From positions 1-5,724 of the forward strand of contig CACXFN010000027.1 of assembly GCA_902766915.1 (NCBI GenBank): 5,724 bases of DNA, given 5' to 3'. Shown here one piece after another: positions 5,032 to 5,724 of the stretch. Positions within the stretch are counted from its first letter, which is position 1. The number at the start of each line of letters is the position of its first letter. The DNA is from an uncultured Eubacteriales bacterium (GTDB taxonomy: Bacteria > Bacillota > Clostridia > Peptostreptococcales > Anaerovoracaceae). The notes under the pieces were generated by a model. That model was not told the DNA's origin and made no database searches. It worked only from the letters and a program-made list of their open reading frames with translations. The position numbers and the translations under genes were made by a program.

Positions 5032-5724
5032 CTAATAATCATGCCTTTGTTCTTTACCCGGGAGGATTACATCCTTTAAGTAGAATCCAAAGGTGACGAT
5101 TAACATATATGTCCCTAAAATAATCGCACATGGGAGCACATATAGGAAGGGTATTGGAATCATATTGTAAAGCGTTTCCAAAATGGGATTCCCCTCAGGC
5201 GAAACGGAGAAAAAGTAATTGGCATTCGGATAAAGACCTGTAACTCTGAGAATAACATTAATTATGAATGTGATAAAACATAGTATCACGGTTGCAAAAA
5301 TGGTCTTCGGGATTTCCCTGAATTCCGGTTTATATAGCCCGCTTGTGGCAATAAATAGTCCCTCAACTATTATCATGAAATGGATTCCATAATAGCAAAT
5401 CATCCTGGGTAGCACAATGGAGAATCCGCTAAATCCAATAGCGGGCATCATTAATGCCATAATTGCGCCTAAGGGACCCACAAAGAAACATATACTTTTT
5501 ATGCTGCGAATGTTAAAGATTATTCCAACGGGAATTAAAAGCATATTGATGTTACAAAGATGCAATGGCAATTCTCCCCACCAGTTAAATCCCCCCACTT
5601 CTGCTGCAACAATATTGTATTCAGCATCGATGGACAAATAGTATTTATAGGCTATATACCCTGCCAGAGTTAATAGGCTTGTAATAAGAATCACTGCCTT
5701 CTTTGCTGTATCGGACCTATTCCT
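5032..5724 (-). CDS. YwaF/TIGR02206-like (TMEM164 family) integral membrane protein, 5' end outside the window
   Basis: The frame is open to the window edge, so the N-terminus is probably missing. A GTG at 5694 could be a start, but it lacks a well-spaced ribosome site and codons continue in frame upstream (RNRSDTAKKA). Numbering from that GTG, six hydrophobic segments are visible at about 1-20, 42-60, 67-86, 98-119, 129-150 and 183-206. Signatures recalling the YwaF family are ELPLHLCNINMLLIPVG (41-57), MICYYGIHFMIIVEGL (98-113) and NANYFFSVSPEGNPILETL (157-175). His45, Cys47 and His105 are polar residues within or beside membrane helices. The molecular function of bacterial members is not known to me. 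The gene ends 23 bp before the fumarase alpha gene and is likely in the same transcript, though no functional link is evident. Family assignment is from memory of the motifs and is moderately sure; membrane topology is clear. Confidence 0.72.
   Translation of the reverse strand, partial: RNRSDTAKKAVILITSLLTLAGYIAYKYYLSIDAEYNIVAAEVGGFNWWGELPLHLCNINMLLIPVGIIFNIRSIKSICFFVGPLGAIMALMMPAIGFSGFSIVLPRMICYYGIHFMIIVEGLFIATSGLYKPEFREIPKTIFATVILCFITFIINVILRVTGLYPNANYFFSVSPEGNPILETLYNMIPIPFLYVLPCAIILGTYMLIVTFGFYLKDVILPGKEQRHDY

Noticed and set aside
5692..5694. GTG as the true start of the membrane protein gene
   Set aside because: The frame is open upstream to the window edge and the only purine run (GAAGG) is too close to the GTG. 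A start outside the window is more likely.

Overview
The window is about 5.7 kb of bacterial DNA with every supportable gene on the minus strand. It probably comes from an obligately anaerobic, Clostridia-type Firmicute. Lachnospiraceae is my best guess, from the protein style and the moderately AT-rich composition, but no sequence comparison was possible. Three enzymes depend on oxygen-sensitive chemistry: a glycyl-radical ribonucleotide reductase, its radical-SAM activase, and a two-subunit 4Fe-4S class I fumarase. This fits a strict anaerobe.

Layout in transcription order (high to low coordinates): (1) 5724-5032, the 3' part of a six-helix membrane protein of the YwaF/TIGR02206/TMEM164 type, cut by the window edge. 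(2) 5008-4100 and 4057-3467, the alpha and beta subunits of a class I fumarase-type hydro-lyase. (3) 3426-2656, nrdG, the radical-SAM activase, 40 bp behind the beta subunit. (4) A 247-bp intergenic region, 2655-2409. (5) 2408-63, nrdD, the anaerobic ribonucleoside-triphosphate reductase. (6) 62-1, a short tail in which I see no convincing gene or terminator. Genes 1-4 are closely spaced (23, 42 and 40 bp) and look like one transcript, whereas nrdD appears to have its own promoter.

The intergenic region is the most information-rich part. Read toward nrdD it holds a weak inverted repeat at the nrdG stop, two 10-bp direct repeats one helical turn apart, a plausible sigma-70 type promoter, and two NrdR-box-like sites 32 bp apart. 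These are followed by a leader of roughly 140 nt with a nested hairpin, then a GC-rich hairpin with a U-tract (terminator-like), and finally a good Shine-Dalgarno before nrdD. This suggests NrdR repression of nrdD and possibly a second, RNA-level control step inside the leader.

NrdD is notable for a glutaredoxin/NrdH-like domain (CPNC) fused to its C-terminus, and for a Cys-Cys pair where formate-dependent enzymes usually have Gly-Cys. Both point to a redoxin-dependent class III reductase carrying its own reductant. The fumarase alpha subunit has a Ser-rich low-complexity insert, and NrdG has a shorter insert after its cluster motif. I found no mobile elements, CRISPR, tRNA or rRNA, and no clear case for a wholly new system.
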